Source: Aphis gossypii (taxonomy: Eukaryota; Arthropoda; Insecta; Hemiptera; Aphididae). From it: a DNA stretch of 64,000 nucleotides. This document shows positions 40,405 to 53,900 of the stretch, piece by piece. Both the position numbers and the translations under genes were made by a program. The stretch's first letter is position 1. Every line of letters begins with the position of its first letter. The notes under the pieces were generated by a model. The model ran no database searches and had not been told where the DNA came from. It worked only from the letters and a program-made list of their open reading frames with translations. The stretch covers positions 11,780,001 through 11,844,000 of the forward strand of contig NC_065532.1 of the NCBI RefSeq assembly GCF_020184175.1, written 5' to 3'.

Positions 40405-43400
40405 CTTAGGTCTAAGTTTTTAGTATTAATTTTTTCTATTATTGTATATAATTATCTAAGATTATGCTTAATTTTGGTACATTTTAAATTTTAAGGTAGT
40501 AATAAAAGTATGACTTTTTCAAGTGACGAATTAAACTTCCTCGTTTACCGATACCTACAAGAATCTGGTAAGCGTGATGACCCTTAGTTATTGTTGTTTG
40601 GTCTACATTTGAATTAAAATAAAATTTCGTTTAGGGTTTCAACATTCGGCGTATACATTTGGTCTTGAATCGCATATTTCTGAGTCCAATATCAATGGTG
40701 CATTGGTTCCTCCAGCTGCTTTGATTAGTCTCATTCAAAAGGGTCTGTATTATACTGAAGCTGAAATATGCGTTGGAGAAGATGGATCAGAACTGCGTCT
40801 GTTAGAGAGTTTGTCTTTGATCGATGCAGTGATGCCAGAAATTGTAGCCAGTCGACAAAGCCAAAATCAACAAAAACAAAATGTAGCTAAGAATGAGTCA
40901 CAAGAAACCAGTGGTGAAGAAGACACAGCAATTGTGACCCCAGCTGTTACCAGTACTGAAACAATGGAACCATGTAGAAATTGTATTGAAACACAGTCTG
41001 ACACATTAACTATTCTTAAGGGCCATGAATCTGAAGTTTTTATTTGTGCGTGGAATCCAACCACTGATTTACTTGCTTCTGGGTAATTATAACTCAAATA
41101 TCTTTTATTGATTATATACTTACCAATCTTATATTTTTCATCAGCACATACTAAATATTAATAAATCTTACAGTGTTCTGGGATTGATTTTACATTTCTC
41201 ATTTTAAAAAACAATTTTCATTTATAGATCAGGAGATAGCACAGCGCGTATTTGGGATATGGCTGACAGTTCTGGTTCTCCTTCTCAACTTATATTGAGA
41301 CATTGTATTAAAAAAGGGGGAACTGAAGTACCCAGTAATAAAGATGTTACTTCCCTTGATTGGAATGTATATAACTTATTTTCTATATTTAAAATAAATA
41401 TTTTAATTTTTTTTAGTAATAGTTGTTATTTATGTTTAGCGTGATGGAACATTATTAGCCACTGGATCATATGATGGTTATGCTCGAATTTGGATGCTAA
41501 ATGGCAGAGTATCAAGTACCCTTGGTCATCATAAAGGTCCAATATTTGCTGTAAAATGGAATAAAAGAGGGAATTATATACTCACTGCTGGAGTTGATAA
41601 GGTAAATTATTTCTTTTTTTCCCATTCTACTTTTGATTTATAATTTTTTGTTTGTGTACATTAGACTACTATTATTTGGGATGCTGCTTCAGGCCAGTAC
41701 AAACAGCAATTTGCATTCCATACCGCACCAGCATTAGATGTTGATTGGCAAACAAACAATAGTTTTGCATCATGTGGTACTGATCAATGTATACATGTTT
41801 GTCGTTTAGGGCTAGATCGCCCAGTAAAATCATTCTATGGACATACAGTAAGTTATCATTTATTATACTCAATTGACAATTTTTAATTTAACCAAACTTT
41901 GGTCTTTTATTTATTGTATTAAAGTATTAAGGTATCATAATTTTATTATATTTAAGAACAACAACATTTATTTTGTTACTTAATAATTGAAAACATTTTA
42001 GAATGAAGTTAATGCTATTAAATGGGATCCTCAAGGAAATCTATTAGCCTCATGTTCTGATGACATGACTTTGAAAATATGGTCTATGAAACAAGATACT
42101 TGTGTGCATAATTTACAAGCGCATACTAAAGAAATATACACAATCAAATGGAGTCCAACAGGTCCAGGAACAGCCAATCCTAACATGAATTTAATACTTG
42201 CTAGGTAAACACAATAATAAATTGATGTCATACTAAAATTGTTAATAATTAATATTTATTATTTACTATATATTTATCAGTGCATCATTTGATTCAACTG
42301 TACTTTTGTGGGATGTTGAGCGAGGTGCATGCATACATGCTTTGACCAAGCATACAGAACCTGTATTTAGTGTAGCCTTCTCACCAGATGGAAAGTATAT
42401 GGCATCTGGCAGTTTTGACAAATTTGTTCATTTATGGTCAACACAAGTAAATATTTAAATCAAAACATGAGAAATAACTAAAATAAATAACAGTTTACTT
42501 TATTTAATTCTTAGATAAAACAATAATCCTGCTATTTTTTATTTCAGAGTGGCCAATTAGTTCATAGTTATAAAGGAACCGGTGGTATTTTTGAAGTTTG
42601 CTGGAATTCTAGAGGTGACAAAATTGGTGCAAGTGCATCTGATGGAAGTGTGAGTATAATACACTCAATTTTATTTACTATTATACATTTTAATAATATA
42701 AAATTACTGATTTAGAAATTCTGATATTATTAAATAATAAATTTAACCAGTTTATACTAGTTACAAAATAAAGTTACAAGTATTCAGAATTTAATTTTCA
42801 TGTTAAATTTAATTTTTTTGCAGGTATTTGTTTTGGATCTGCGAGAACTCTAATTATTTGGACATAATTTATTTTTATTTTGAGTTTTCCCTATTTTGGA
42901 TACTGATTTTCAATTGTTTACTAAAAAAAGTAGCAATTTTCACTCTAGTTTTTATAAATTTATAATTATGGTGTTGTATCAAAGAAAAAACATTAAAACA
43001 ATTGGTACACAGGTTATATTAAAGTAATTTATACAATGGTTGCACAATTGGTAAATATTACTTCTCTTTTAACCATCGGATTTGGATTTATATGATTATT
43101 CAATTATTGTGAAACCAATTTTTTACTGCCATTTTTTTTTCACACAATTAGTGATTTATATATAAATATATATATTTTTAGTTAATAATAATGTGACATT
43201 TAACAAGATGTACATAAGAAAAACAAAAATAACTTAAGTTTAAAATAATAATAACCACATAAAAAAAAACATTTTGAAATGTGGAGTTGGGTTAATACTT
43301 GTACAAAGTATCAAATATATATATATAACTTTTTTTACCTTAAAATAATTTTATATCATGTTTTATGTATGATTAGGTGTTACTTTATAATGGTTGTTAA

Positions 43401-44560
43401 AAAATTAAGCAAATATAATATTTTTTTTATGTTGTAAGTTGTTATTATATTTTATACCAAATTGCATCTCATATTATAAATATCTTGTTTATTTATTGGT
43501 TTCAGAAAACTTTATGTGTAAATATTAAAACATTTTTTTTCAGTGTATTAATTGATATAAATTTAAATATTAAAACTATGTGTATTTTATTATTATTATT
43601 GGTATCATACTTTTTATTGTTTTTTATAATACATTTTATTTTACACTGAAAAATAATTAAAAACCTAAATGTATTTGAATTTTCAACCAATTACAAATTT
43701 GAAAACCAATTAAATCTGAATATTTAATCATTACAATATAAATCTATAACTATTATGGTATTGAATTATTAAAGTATAGTAATATAATATTAAAATTGAT
43801 AGATTGTACTGTAATAATAAAACGTTGACTCATATTTTATATTAATTGTTTATTAATAGCCAATATTAATATTATTTAATTAAACAGTTAGTATATTATA
43901 TATTTATAAATTATAGTTATTAATAAAATTGTATTATTAAATATATCTAAATTTTATACATTCTTAAATTATATTATCATGGATGTCATTAAAATATTTG
44001 ATATCAATATTTTTTTATTTTAATAAAAAAAAAAAACTGTTTATTAGTTTTATTGAAATGAAATAATGAATTATTTGGTTTTAATATCTAAAATATCTTA
44101 ACACAAGTTTCTGAATTAATGGTATTTAATAACTTAGAAAATGTCAGTCATAATTTTTAAGACAGTAAAAGTGAGCCTGCGATATTCAACTTAGAAGGTG
44201 GTTTCTGGTAGCAAATTAAATGTAATTATTATTTGAGGAGTCAAAAGTAAAAAATAATTCCAACGTGTTTCAAAATAACTTGAAAAAAAGGAATTTTTAC
44301 TGTGAATTAATTTTTGACAAAATCAATATTGTTTCTTGTTATACCTCAATAATAAATGACCTTAGGGCTTACATAGTTGACATTTTCAAAATTATTTTTA
44401 ACATACTTATGAAAATAATAATGAACATTTAAAAAAAATATTTTTTGTGAATGTCTGAAGTTAAGTTTTTAACAAAATTGAATATTCACGTATAAATTAA
44501 TGTTTTTAAAAGATGTTGGTTAGTATGTATATTTTGTGTATTGACATTAGAAGACAAAAT
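40405..44560 (+). repeat. Segmental duplication, copy B
   Basis: Matches 19909-24386 in the same orientation. Left edge at CTTAGGTCTAAG (40405), right edge at about 44560 inside the dispersed repeat. It lacks the roughly 330 bases present in copy A around 23585-23915. Confidence 0.92.
40510..42853 (+). CDS. Ebi/TBL1-type LisH and WD40 protein, duplicate copy B
   Basis: Nine exons matching copy A: 40510-40567, 40635-41082, 41228-41366, 41440-41601, 41665-41847, 42002-42204, 42281-42446, 42548-42649, 42824-42853; 1491 bases, 496 residues. Every junction is GT-AG in the same phase and there is no stop or frameshift, so it can encode a full protein. LisH ([17 protein letters not shown]) and the propeller are kept. 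Differences cluster in the linker (one extra codon; new Cys residues near ETMEPCRNC) but also hit propeller positions constant in the family: LGQHKG to LGHHKG, SCSTD to SCGTD, FQGHT to FYGHT, STVRLW to STVLLW, DKCVHIW to DKFVHLW. Homology to copy A begins only about 105 bases before the ATG, so the original promoter was probably left behind. It could be a diverging paralogue or an unexpressed copy not yet broken. Confidence 0.88.
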
Positions 44561-46538
44561 TAGATATTCAAACGAATAATGTTGAAAAAGTTATTTTATT
44601 GTAGGTACTCAATTTAAAGATATGAATCTATCATAATAATTGCAGATACATTTTCACATTCACTTAACGATAACTAATACCGTTATTCTGTTATTGTAAA
44701 ACAACTAATCAGAAATAAGTTAATAAATAGGTACCTATATAATAAGAAAATATTAATGCACATAATATGTAACTATTTTTATTTCTGTTGTCAATGATGT
44801 TTATTGTATAATATTCTCTTGTTGCTTTGGTAGGTAAGTTGTGAGGGTTCTAGTGAAAATGTCTTTGCATAAATTAGGGGGTTTGTAAATGTTTTCCTAT
44901 TATTTATGGTACCTAAATTAGTGCGTATTTAAATTTTGTATAAGGTATATACTATATTTTGTTTTATTTTAGATTGCAGACTAATATTTTTTTATCATAC
45001 ATATTATAATATTTAATGTCATGTCTACTGATATTTTTTAAATTAAATATTTTACAGACTTGGAAAGTTAGAATTGACAATAGGTGTAGGTAATATTTTA
45101 GTATTTCTTTTGCAGTTAATAAATTTATCATTAACATTTAAATCAATTTTATCAATTAAAAGTAGCCAAAATTTGTACGAATGTACAACCAATATGATAA
45201 TACTCACACAAACTCTAAACAAATATTTTTGTTTATAATTCTTTCATTTTTTCTTGTATATAATTTATGTTTACTTTTCTATATTTTTGTTGTATATATA
45301 TATTTCTTGGGTTCAACCTCTCCCCAAAATAAAAAAAAAAGTTACATGATGCTAAATAAATATTTTATTACGGGTTTTCTAATAGTTTAATATTGTAGAT
45401 AGACTATCTATATAATTTACTATATAAATCCTAAGATAGTTTGGTCTTTGGTTATTTTGGTGTGGTGTATCGCTGCGTTTTCTTAATTGCAATTTGTGTT
45501 AGGTACCTAGATAGGGTTTTTTAAAATGAATAAATAAATATTGATAGTACATATCTTCATGTATTTCGAGTGGATGGAGAAAAACTTATTTAGTCATATC
45601 TCCCTCCTCAAATAAATCCTAAATACGCCACTGTAGTAGGTATATTAGAAGTTATCTTCTAAGAACCTGATATTATGAGGCATAAAAAATATAATTATAT
45701 AACATATAAGATAAGAAAACAATAAATAGATATCAGGCGCTTAGCCTGAGGGGGTATTTTGGGGACGTTAAAATACCTTCCTCCTCTCGGTGATATCAAT
45801 TTGTGATCTAAAAATAAATTAAATGCTAAAAACGATTCAGGTTTTTACAAATTATAATTAACAGCAGCTACTATTAGAAATGTTATTGATAAACGACGTT
45901 GGGAATTTTGGGAATTGGAAACCCTATTAATTATTATCTGAAGATTTGAAAATGAAGGGTCAGTGCCGTAACCACCCTTCGTGGCGCCATTGGCGAATTT
46001 TATTTTGGCACTTATTTTTGTTTTATTTCATAGGTATTTATAATTTTTATATAATTATAATAATATTAAATTTTTACATGTTAATCAAAAGTATTTTTTA
46101 AATAATCGAGAATATTTGGTTCAAAGAAATTTTCGAAAGTTAAATATATTTAATAATTTAATAATGTGACCGTATGGCCCCATGACGGATGTGTGAACAG
46201 CTCTTTCACCTATTTGTATTTACATATTAAATTAAAATACCCTCGTTTCTTAGCTAACTGGCTGATAGGTATACCTAGGTATAGAAAAACTGAAAATTCT
46301 GCTGAAATTTGTTTTTCGTATGCAATGACTTATCTCATTAAATTCATATTTAATACATCTATTACTGCGTGACTTAAAATGCGAGGTATACCTTACACTT
46401 ATTTTTCCATATAGAATGTAATCTACTTAAAAAAAAAAAAAACTATGTAAATTAATAATCATTAATTAGGTAATGTGAATGTGTATAAATTGTATTTGTT
46501 TATTATTGTCTATCAACGTATGAAATATGTTAGTTGTA
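44561..46538. other. Spacer 3' of ebi copy B
   Basis: AT-rich. A CGCCACTG string near 45630 and CAGTGCCGTAACC near 45961 look like isolated ends of TIR elements without partners. No gene is supported; the open frames 45181-45390 and 46166-46372 look accidental. Confidence 0.4.
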
Positions 46539-46741
46539 AATATCGGTTGAAATACCTAGGTAAAGTTTGTATTTGAATGTTACGATTTCAAATCGTACAT
46601 TTTTAGGAAATAAAAATGATATAAATTTAAATTAAATTTTTATTTTTTGGTATATTAGCAGTATGCCAGTATGCAAAACTAACGGTTACTGAGTAATGAG
46701 TATTTTGTTAGTGGGTATTAGGTAAAGTAGACATCTATGTC
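46539..46741 (+). repeat. Direct repeat flanking ebi copy B, right
   Basis: Partner of 40201-40384; ends 'gtagacatctatgt' as the left copy does. It lies about 360 bases before the psuG-like gene. Confidence 0.72.
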
Positions 46742-47098
46742 TATACATCTTGTTTTTTTTTATTAACGTTTATTATACCATGCTATAAATTTATGTACTA
46801 TCTATATTGACAACTTATCTAACCGTTTACAGACTACAAAGGTCAATCAATTGGATGTTTAATGAATTAATTCAACAACATTATTGTACAGTACAATCTA
46901 TACAGTTGAATGTTCTCATAAGTGTTTTATCTTTTTACCAAACTACTATAAACCTTACCTATTGTGATTGTAGCTACCAAAACACTACATTTTGTTTATA
47001 CCTCTACCTTCCTACCAGTTCACAATTTATGTTGTTCATTCTAACTACAATATAAGTTGCAATATTCAGTGTAACTATAATAGTACACGAGTTTCATT

Positions 47099-48775
47099 AT
47101 GAAGGGAAATTTCAAGTATGTATGTCGATATTTTTCTAGAAGTTCTATAGATGTTACACCCGAAGTTAAAAACGCTCTGAATAACCGAAAACCAGTAATT
47201 GCATTAGAATCAGCTCTTATTACACATGGATTACCATATCCAAAAAATGTTGAGACTGCTTTGGAAATGGAACACATCATCAAATCACATGTAATTATCA
47301 TCAATGAACATAATATTATAAGTATATATTTTTACATGTACATATTACATACCTATGTAATATAATTTATTGTCTATTTTATAATTTATATTTTTCCTGT
47401 TTAGAATGTAATTCCAGCTACAATTGGTATAATTAATGGCAGAGTTAAGGCTGGTATGTGTCCAGAACAAATCAATGTTCTTGGCATGCCAGCTGAGAAA
47501 AAAACTATCAAAGTTTCTCGAAGAGATTTTCCTTATGCGCTCAGCCAAGTAAATCTTAAAATATATTCATATATATTTTTTGTAATACTTATAATTTTTT
47601 TAATTTAGTTAAAGTTAAATTACTGATTTGTAATGTTTTAATTATAACCATAGGGCTTAAATGGAGGCACCACAGTATCCGGTACATTGGTTATTGCTAA
47701 TGCATTGGGCATAAAATTATTTGTTACTGGTATGTATCTAACTTATTCACCTAATAATATTACCTATCATTAATTAATTAATTTTTATTGTATTTAGGTG
47801 GAATTGGTGGAGTTCACATAGATGGTCAAAATTCTTTAGATATAAGTGCTGACTTATTTGAGTTGTCCAGATGTGCAATAATGGTTATATCTGCTGGTAT
47901 AAAATCTATCCTTGATATTGGAAGAACTTTAGAGTACCTAGTAAGTATTTACTTACCTTGTGTCATTTTGGGACAGTTATTACAAAAGTATACTTCACTA
48001 ATTAACTATTTAAATTTTTAAAGGAAACTGTGGGTGTTTGCGTTGCTTCATATGATTCAAATGGGGAATTTCCTGCATTTTATACTAAATTAAGTGGATA
48101 TCAGTCTGTGTGTAATGTTACTTCGCCCTATGAAGCAGCTGGCTTGCTAGAACAATGTCAAAACACGGGATCTGGTGTTTTGTTAGCCGTTCCAATACTA
48201 GAAGAAAGAATAACAAGTAACTAGCATTATAAATATTTTTATATGTAAATAGGGTACAATAATACAATATGACTAACAAGTAACACAATTTAACTTTTCA
48301 AAGAAACAGAAATTGACAAAGCAATAGAAAATGCTCGTCAAATGTGTGAAAAACAAGGAATAACTGGAAAAAATATTACTCCTTTTGTTCTGAGTGAAGT
48401 TAGTCGACTGACAAAAGGACTTTCCATGGAGACTAGTAAAAATAGCAAACAAACTATTCATTTAAGTAGTTTTTATATTTTATTTATTTATTTATTATTA
48501 TTATTATTTTTAGACATTTCTTTATTGAAGAATAATTCCTTGATTGGAAGTAAAATTGCATTGGAGTATTATTCAAAATTGTCTTCTACCTCAAAATCAG
48601 TTTTTGAAATAAAAAAAAGTCTTAACAAATCTAGAAAATCTCCTGTACGTATATTAAGATTTTAACTTTTGGTTGTTATTTTAAATCCATCAATTATTGT
48701 TATTGTTTTGAGATCTAGGTAGTAATTGGTGGTAGTAATGTAGACTATGTGCTTCAAGTTGACGAAGATTTAAAG
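47099..48775 (+). CDS. Pseudouridine-5'-phosphate glycosidase, cut off at start of a PfkB kinase domain
   Basis: Eight exons with consistent phases: 47099-47290, 47405-47548, 47654-47729, 47798-47940, 48024-48216, 48304-48435, 48514-48644, 48719-48775. They give 356 residues. After a short basic, mitochondrial-type leader ([15 protein letters not shown]) comes the PsuG/IndA fold: [14 protein letters not shown] with its Glu, [39 protein letters not shown] with its Lys, and NISLLKNNS near the end of the domain. This enzyme splits pseudouridine 5'-phosphate into uracil and ribose 5-phosphate. The last exon, [14 protein letters not shown], is the opening strand of a PfkB-type (pseudouridine kinase) domain, as in eukaryotic bifunctional proteins, and is followed by a good donor (AAG/GTAAGT). 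No further kinase exon is visible, so the gene is truncated, misassembled, or continues across a very long intron. Confidence 0.85.
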
Positions 48776-50783
48776 GTAAGTTAAACTTTATAAGTTATAA
48801 CTTTAATTATTAGTCCATTAAATTTGAAGATTATTTAAAATACATATTTTATAATGCTTTTTAATATTTATTAAATAATCTTTATGTGTCAAAATTAGCA
48901 GAATAATAATGATAGGAAAATAAAGGATAAGTATTTAAGATTATGAAAAAAAAACAATATTGATAAATCATTATTTTAATAATAATATTAATAATAATTA
49001 TAATAGCTCTAGGAATGCTTAAAAAATAATAGTACAAAGTTTACAACATTTATTGTACAACAAACATTTTAACATTTTATTTTTAATTAATAACAAATAA
49101 AACATACCTAACCACGGTTTGCTAGTACAGTCAAACTTTTGCATACATTTTCATGATTGTATTAAAGACAATTGGGAAGCGACAATTCCATGACACAAGA
49201 AAATAGGCTATACATAATATTAGAATTAACGGTATTATAAAATTTAGCTTCATTGGAAAACTAAAAATTTAAGATAAGAAGTATAACTATTTTATATTAA
49301 ATTAGAAATAAGTAGGTTGTAATGATCTTGTTTAAGATTTTCAACAATTAAATAGTTATAATAATAAGGAAATTAATTAGGTTTAGTATTAAGTACTTAT
49401 ATAAATTTAACTGCAAAATAAAGTTTTGAGTTCATTATGTACTCATTACAATATAGAATGATTTATAGTTCATTGAAATTTAAAATAAGTACCTAATCAA
49501 ATATTTGCTGGAAGTGAAATCATTTTTTTTTTTTTAACTTGGTAGTTAATTTTTTTAACGTCATTATTTTAACACTTTAGATGTATCGAGATCGAGGTAT
49601 CCACTTTGAGCTATTCAAATATTGAGTTTATAGATCTTTTCTTTTGTTTTTGTTATCCTATGTGGGATTACCTATAATATATTATTTAAGTAGACTTGTT
49701 GGATGACTGTATATCATAAGCATTTATGAATAGTTTGATTGAAAATAAGACAAATAGAATTTAGTTAAATTAAAATATAAAATAAACTTGTCACCAGAAG
49801 TGTAAAAATTGTATTAAAATGACTCAAATACATTCAAGATTCAATGAGAGTCTATAATTATTAGTTTTATCAAATTTGTGTTTATAAATTCATATAGGTA
49901 ATAATAATTATGTAGGATGTTTTCCTTTTAATAGGTAGGTACTAAAATTGTATTACTATACTTATATTTCTTTAGATGCTTGAACAAATAGTTTAATCCT
50001 TAATGATAATCTGTTTTACTAGCAGTATTTTTTAAATTTTCATTGTATTAAAATTTATGAACTTACAAAAAAAAAAATTCACTTTAGGTTGTTAATAGAT
50101 AGTAGAAAAGTTGTTATTCATTATTAAGTTACAATATTAAATAAAATATAGAAGTTTGGATCTCTCAATATTTAATGTAATAGTTCAAAATAATATGTAT
50201 TACTATAATTTATCTTTATACAATTTATTTAAGGATTACCAAATTATATTTTACTTACAAAATTTGACTTTTTAAAAATATTACAATAAATGTCACTATC
50301 ACAAAAAGTTAAGGCAGAATAAAAGGATTCAATAATCAATGCAATAGAATTTGAAGAAAAAAAATATTAAATTTGAAATAGGTATCTACAAAAAAAGATA
50401 TCAAGGTAATGCAAATCCTTCGAACACAACCAATGGATGATTCTTAAAATCAATTCAACATAACCACAAACATGTTTTTATAAGTTGATTTTTAATCATT
50501 TTACATTTCTTTTATTAATTATTATTGTTATATTTAATCAATTTATTGACATGTAGCACCATGTAGTCTACTCCAATCACATTTATGCCTAGCAATTAAT
50601 TAGTTAATTAATCATTTCGATGTTTCAAATTATTTGTTTGCATACTTGTATAATGATAAATTATAATTTTATTTTTAATCTATTTTTAATTTTAATTTTT
50701 AATCTATTTTTATAGTATTCTTTTTTGAATAAATTATAATGTAGGTATCACGTAAAAAATGTATCTTCCAATTTTAATAATAT
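48776..50783. other. AT-rich stretch after the last visible psuG exon
   Basis: Should be the next intron or the lost kinase part. I searched by eye for the PfkB glycine-rich and DTxGAGD-type motifs on the + strand and found none. No other feature. Confidence 0.5.
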
Positions 50784-50789
50784 TTTATT
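50784..50789 (-). promoter_or_regulatory. Poly(A) signal of the tetraspanin
   Basis: AATAAA on the minus strand about 110 bases past the tetraspanin stop codon. Confidence 0.5.
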
Positions 50790-50900
50790 GTTTTTATTAT
50801 TTTTTTTTTAATAACTTTTATGCGGTTTTGGTGTCGCCAACAATGAGAATTTTTGGTTACTGTCAATCACTCGGAACCAAGCGGCTACGCATCTTCGTAG

Positions 50901-53900
50901 TCATATTTGATTCTTATGTCTGGTAGTTAGTAGTCGATTTACATCTTTTAACTCGTGAAGTTCGTAGTTACTCTTACTAGATGAGCCTGTCAATCGCTTG
51001 TCATCACATAATAATAACGCACTATGGCTATTCGTGTCTGATTCATTGCCGTCCGTGTTCGAGGACTTTACCCTGAATGTCGCTTCTATCGAACGACCTT
51101 TTAGAAGTGGTTTCACTCCATCTAAACTTCCATCTGAAATCAAAATTAAAGATTCTATTGATTTATAAAATATCTTATTATAATTTTAGGCAGGTGCACT
51201 TCAAAATTAAAATACAATAACTTTATTTTCGTAAAGTTTTAAATGGCTCTAATTGACGTTATAATTTTATTAATAAATTAAATATACTTCTGAAACGATG
51301 TATTATTATTTATTTTGTATGTGATTTATCTCATATCCTAGTTTGAATTTTTTTTTTATTATTATTGTAAAGTACATACGTATTATAGATATAATAGGCT
51401 CTTAGAAATTAGAAATACCGTACTTACCTATCTGAGTGTCTTGTCTCATAGGAGTAGATACACGTACTACGCTACCGTTATGTTCAACTTTTTGTAACAA
51501 CTTCCCTGTAGCTTGTTGGGGTACATTGACTAATTCTAGTCGAGCTGTATCTCCATGAAGTATTTTTATTTTTTGTATCATTTCTCGAATTTCATACCTG
51601 CGAAAAAAGTATTTTAATGATAAATTCAAACAAACCAAAAATGTCAACTATTTTATTAGAAATTCGTTTTTGTATTTTTGAAATTCTCTCTAAAATCAAT
51701 TACTAAATATTTCTGGTGACCATAAAATGTATAAAGTTCAATGCGTGTCTCGATTAACATATTATATGATTATATATTATACCTTATAGAGCGTCATTAT
51801 AAAATGTTTAGATTATTTTGGCTAATTAAATAATTAATTACTCAGTGCAAATAAAAACCTTTAGAAATATTAAAATGTAGAATAAATTAAAAAATAGATA
51901 AAAAAAGTAAGTTTTTAGTTTTTTATTAAATTTATATTTTAAGTGATGTAAGACTACTACTCGATATCTTTATCAAGCTGGTTTATTTATAAGCATAAAT
52001 TCTGCATAATAGGTAATACTGTTTATTCTATTGAATTTATTTCGTATCTATATCTCAAAATCAACGGTATAGCGACCGTATTGTTATAAAACTCAATAGG
52101 TCAATATGCTCATTTAAATACAAAAGAAACAAATGCAACTTAGAAATTGAATAAGATGTTGTGTTTGTAGAGAAGTGTGATGAATAATGTATACACGTAG
52201 GTACGTTCTGCTTATTCGTCGGTACGTATATAATATAAAGGCTGACGATATTCATCAATATTCAGGATATCCTTGTTTAATCTCTAATGTTACGGGTGTA
52301 AAAGTTGTCTAGAACCGTACCGAATAAAATTACTAAAATACTAGTCTAGATTCGGTTTACCTCAGAATGCCTAGAAAACACAGTTTCAAAAATGATATGA
52401 CACAGTAGCCGAGGACGAACAAGACGTCGGCACTTCTACGTATCCATGCCATCAGCGCCCGTTCACATCCGATATAGTAGTACCGGTGCGAAACGAGCCG
52501 ACACTTGATTGGCATCTCTTCCATGTTGTCATGCTCTTCGCCTGGACAGTGGTAAATATAGCAGCAGTTGTTGTCTGTGGCTGCCAGTAATCCCTTCGGA
52601 ATGCTGACGCCACTGCTTCTGGCTTATGGTAGCAGCAGCTATCCGGTAGTACTGTCGTGTAATCGACAAAGTGTTCAACTAGAAAGTAATAAAAATAATA
52701 TTGTGTTTATATTACACTATTTGTCAGAAAGTATACGTATTTTGCCTATCCATGCTATTTATTCATGATATAACTTTTATATCCTTATTATTGTGTTATA
52801 CATATTTTATGTTACGGTATACATAAATTATAATAATATATAATTTAAACATTGTAAAATTGACTTCTAAATAGGTCCAAAGTCTTCGATAAATGTGCGT
52901 TATACTCTATATACCCCCCTCATTAAATTAGAGTTGACCAAACTCATGTGTATACTTCCAAAACTTCACTTTACTTAAACAGTAAACATGTATTTTGTGT
53001 GTTATGGAAAACAGCAGGGTCTGACTACTAAAGTTGTTTCAATTCTCTATTTACTTTTTGTTCGATGTATAATTAATTTATCTATTTATTTTATCACTGT
53101 TCGCTTTAAATAAAGTTATATACTTCAATTATTTGATCGTTGTCAAAATAAATAAATAATAATAAATAATTTTTTTTCGAAATATGTACGGTTTGTATAC
53201 TTCTATTGATTTTACTAAAATTAAATTAAATGGTAACTATCTCACACTTATACGTTCTTTTGTCACAAAATCTATACCTAGTGAAATAATTATAATAAAT
53301 ACAAACAAACTAATATATTATAATCACGTAGCTACTTTTTTATATTTATTTTTTAGCTTCAATTTCTCGGAGAAATTTATTTAATAAAAATATAGGTTTC
53401 ATATTATTCATTTTTATGACATTAACATTTCCAATAACAATAGATAAAAAAAGCTATTTTTATTGAAACAAAAATCAAAAAAAATTATAATTTTAACTAG
53501 CTTAAGGTCCGTATAATTATATAAAATAAAATAAAATAAAATATATTATAAATACATATTAAGTATGGCATCTATATTTAGGTTATAATTTATAATTTAC
53601 AATATTTTTAAAACTAAAATATATTTTAAAATATTTCCACAAAGTTTATAGGCATTTGTTTTCTAGTAAGTTGGAACTATAAAAATACGTGTTGCTACAT
53701 TCCATATTTTTAAGCAGTATTAAATATTATTTAATAGCAGTATTTAATTACTATTACCTACCTCAAGAAACAATATTTAATCTTTTTAAATGTTAGGTAC
53801 CTATATAAATTTATTTTTATTTATAATCATAACCCAGTTATTGTAACTATTTTGTACATATTACTATAATAATCATATTTTTGTGTTTTACCTATATTGC

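Noticed and set aside
40375..40420. Helitron 3' end next to ebi copy B
   Set aside because: The hairpin position is suggestive, but the following bases (CTTAGG) do not give the CTRR terminus and no matching 5' TC end or A/T insertion site was found.
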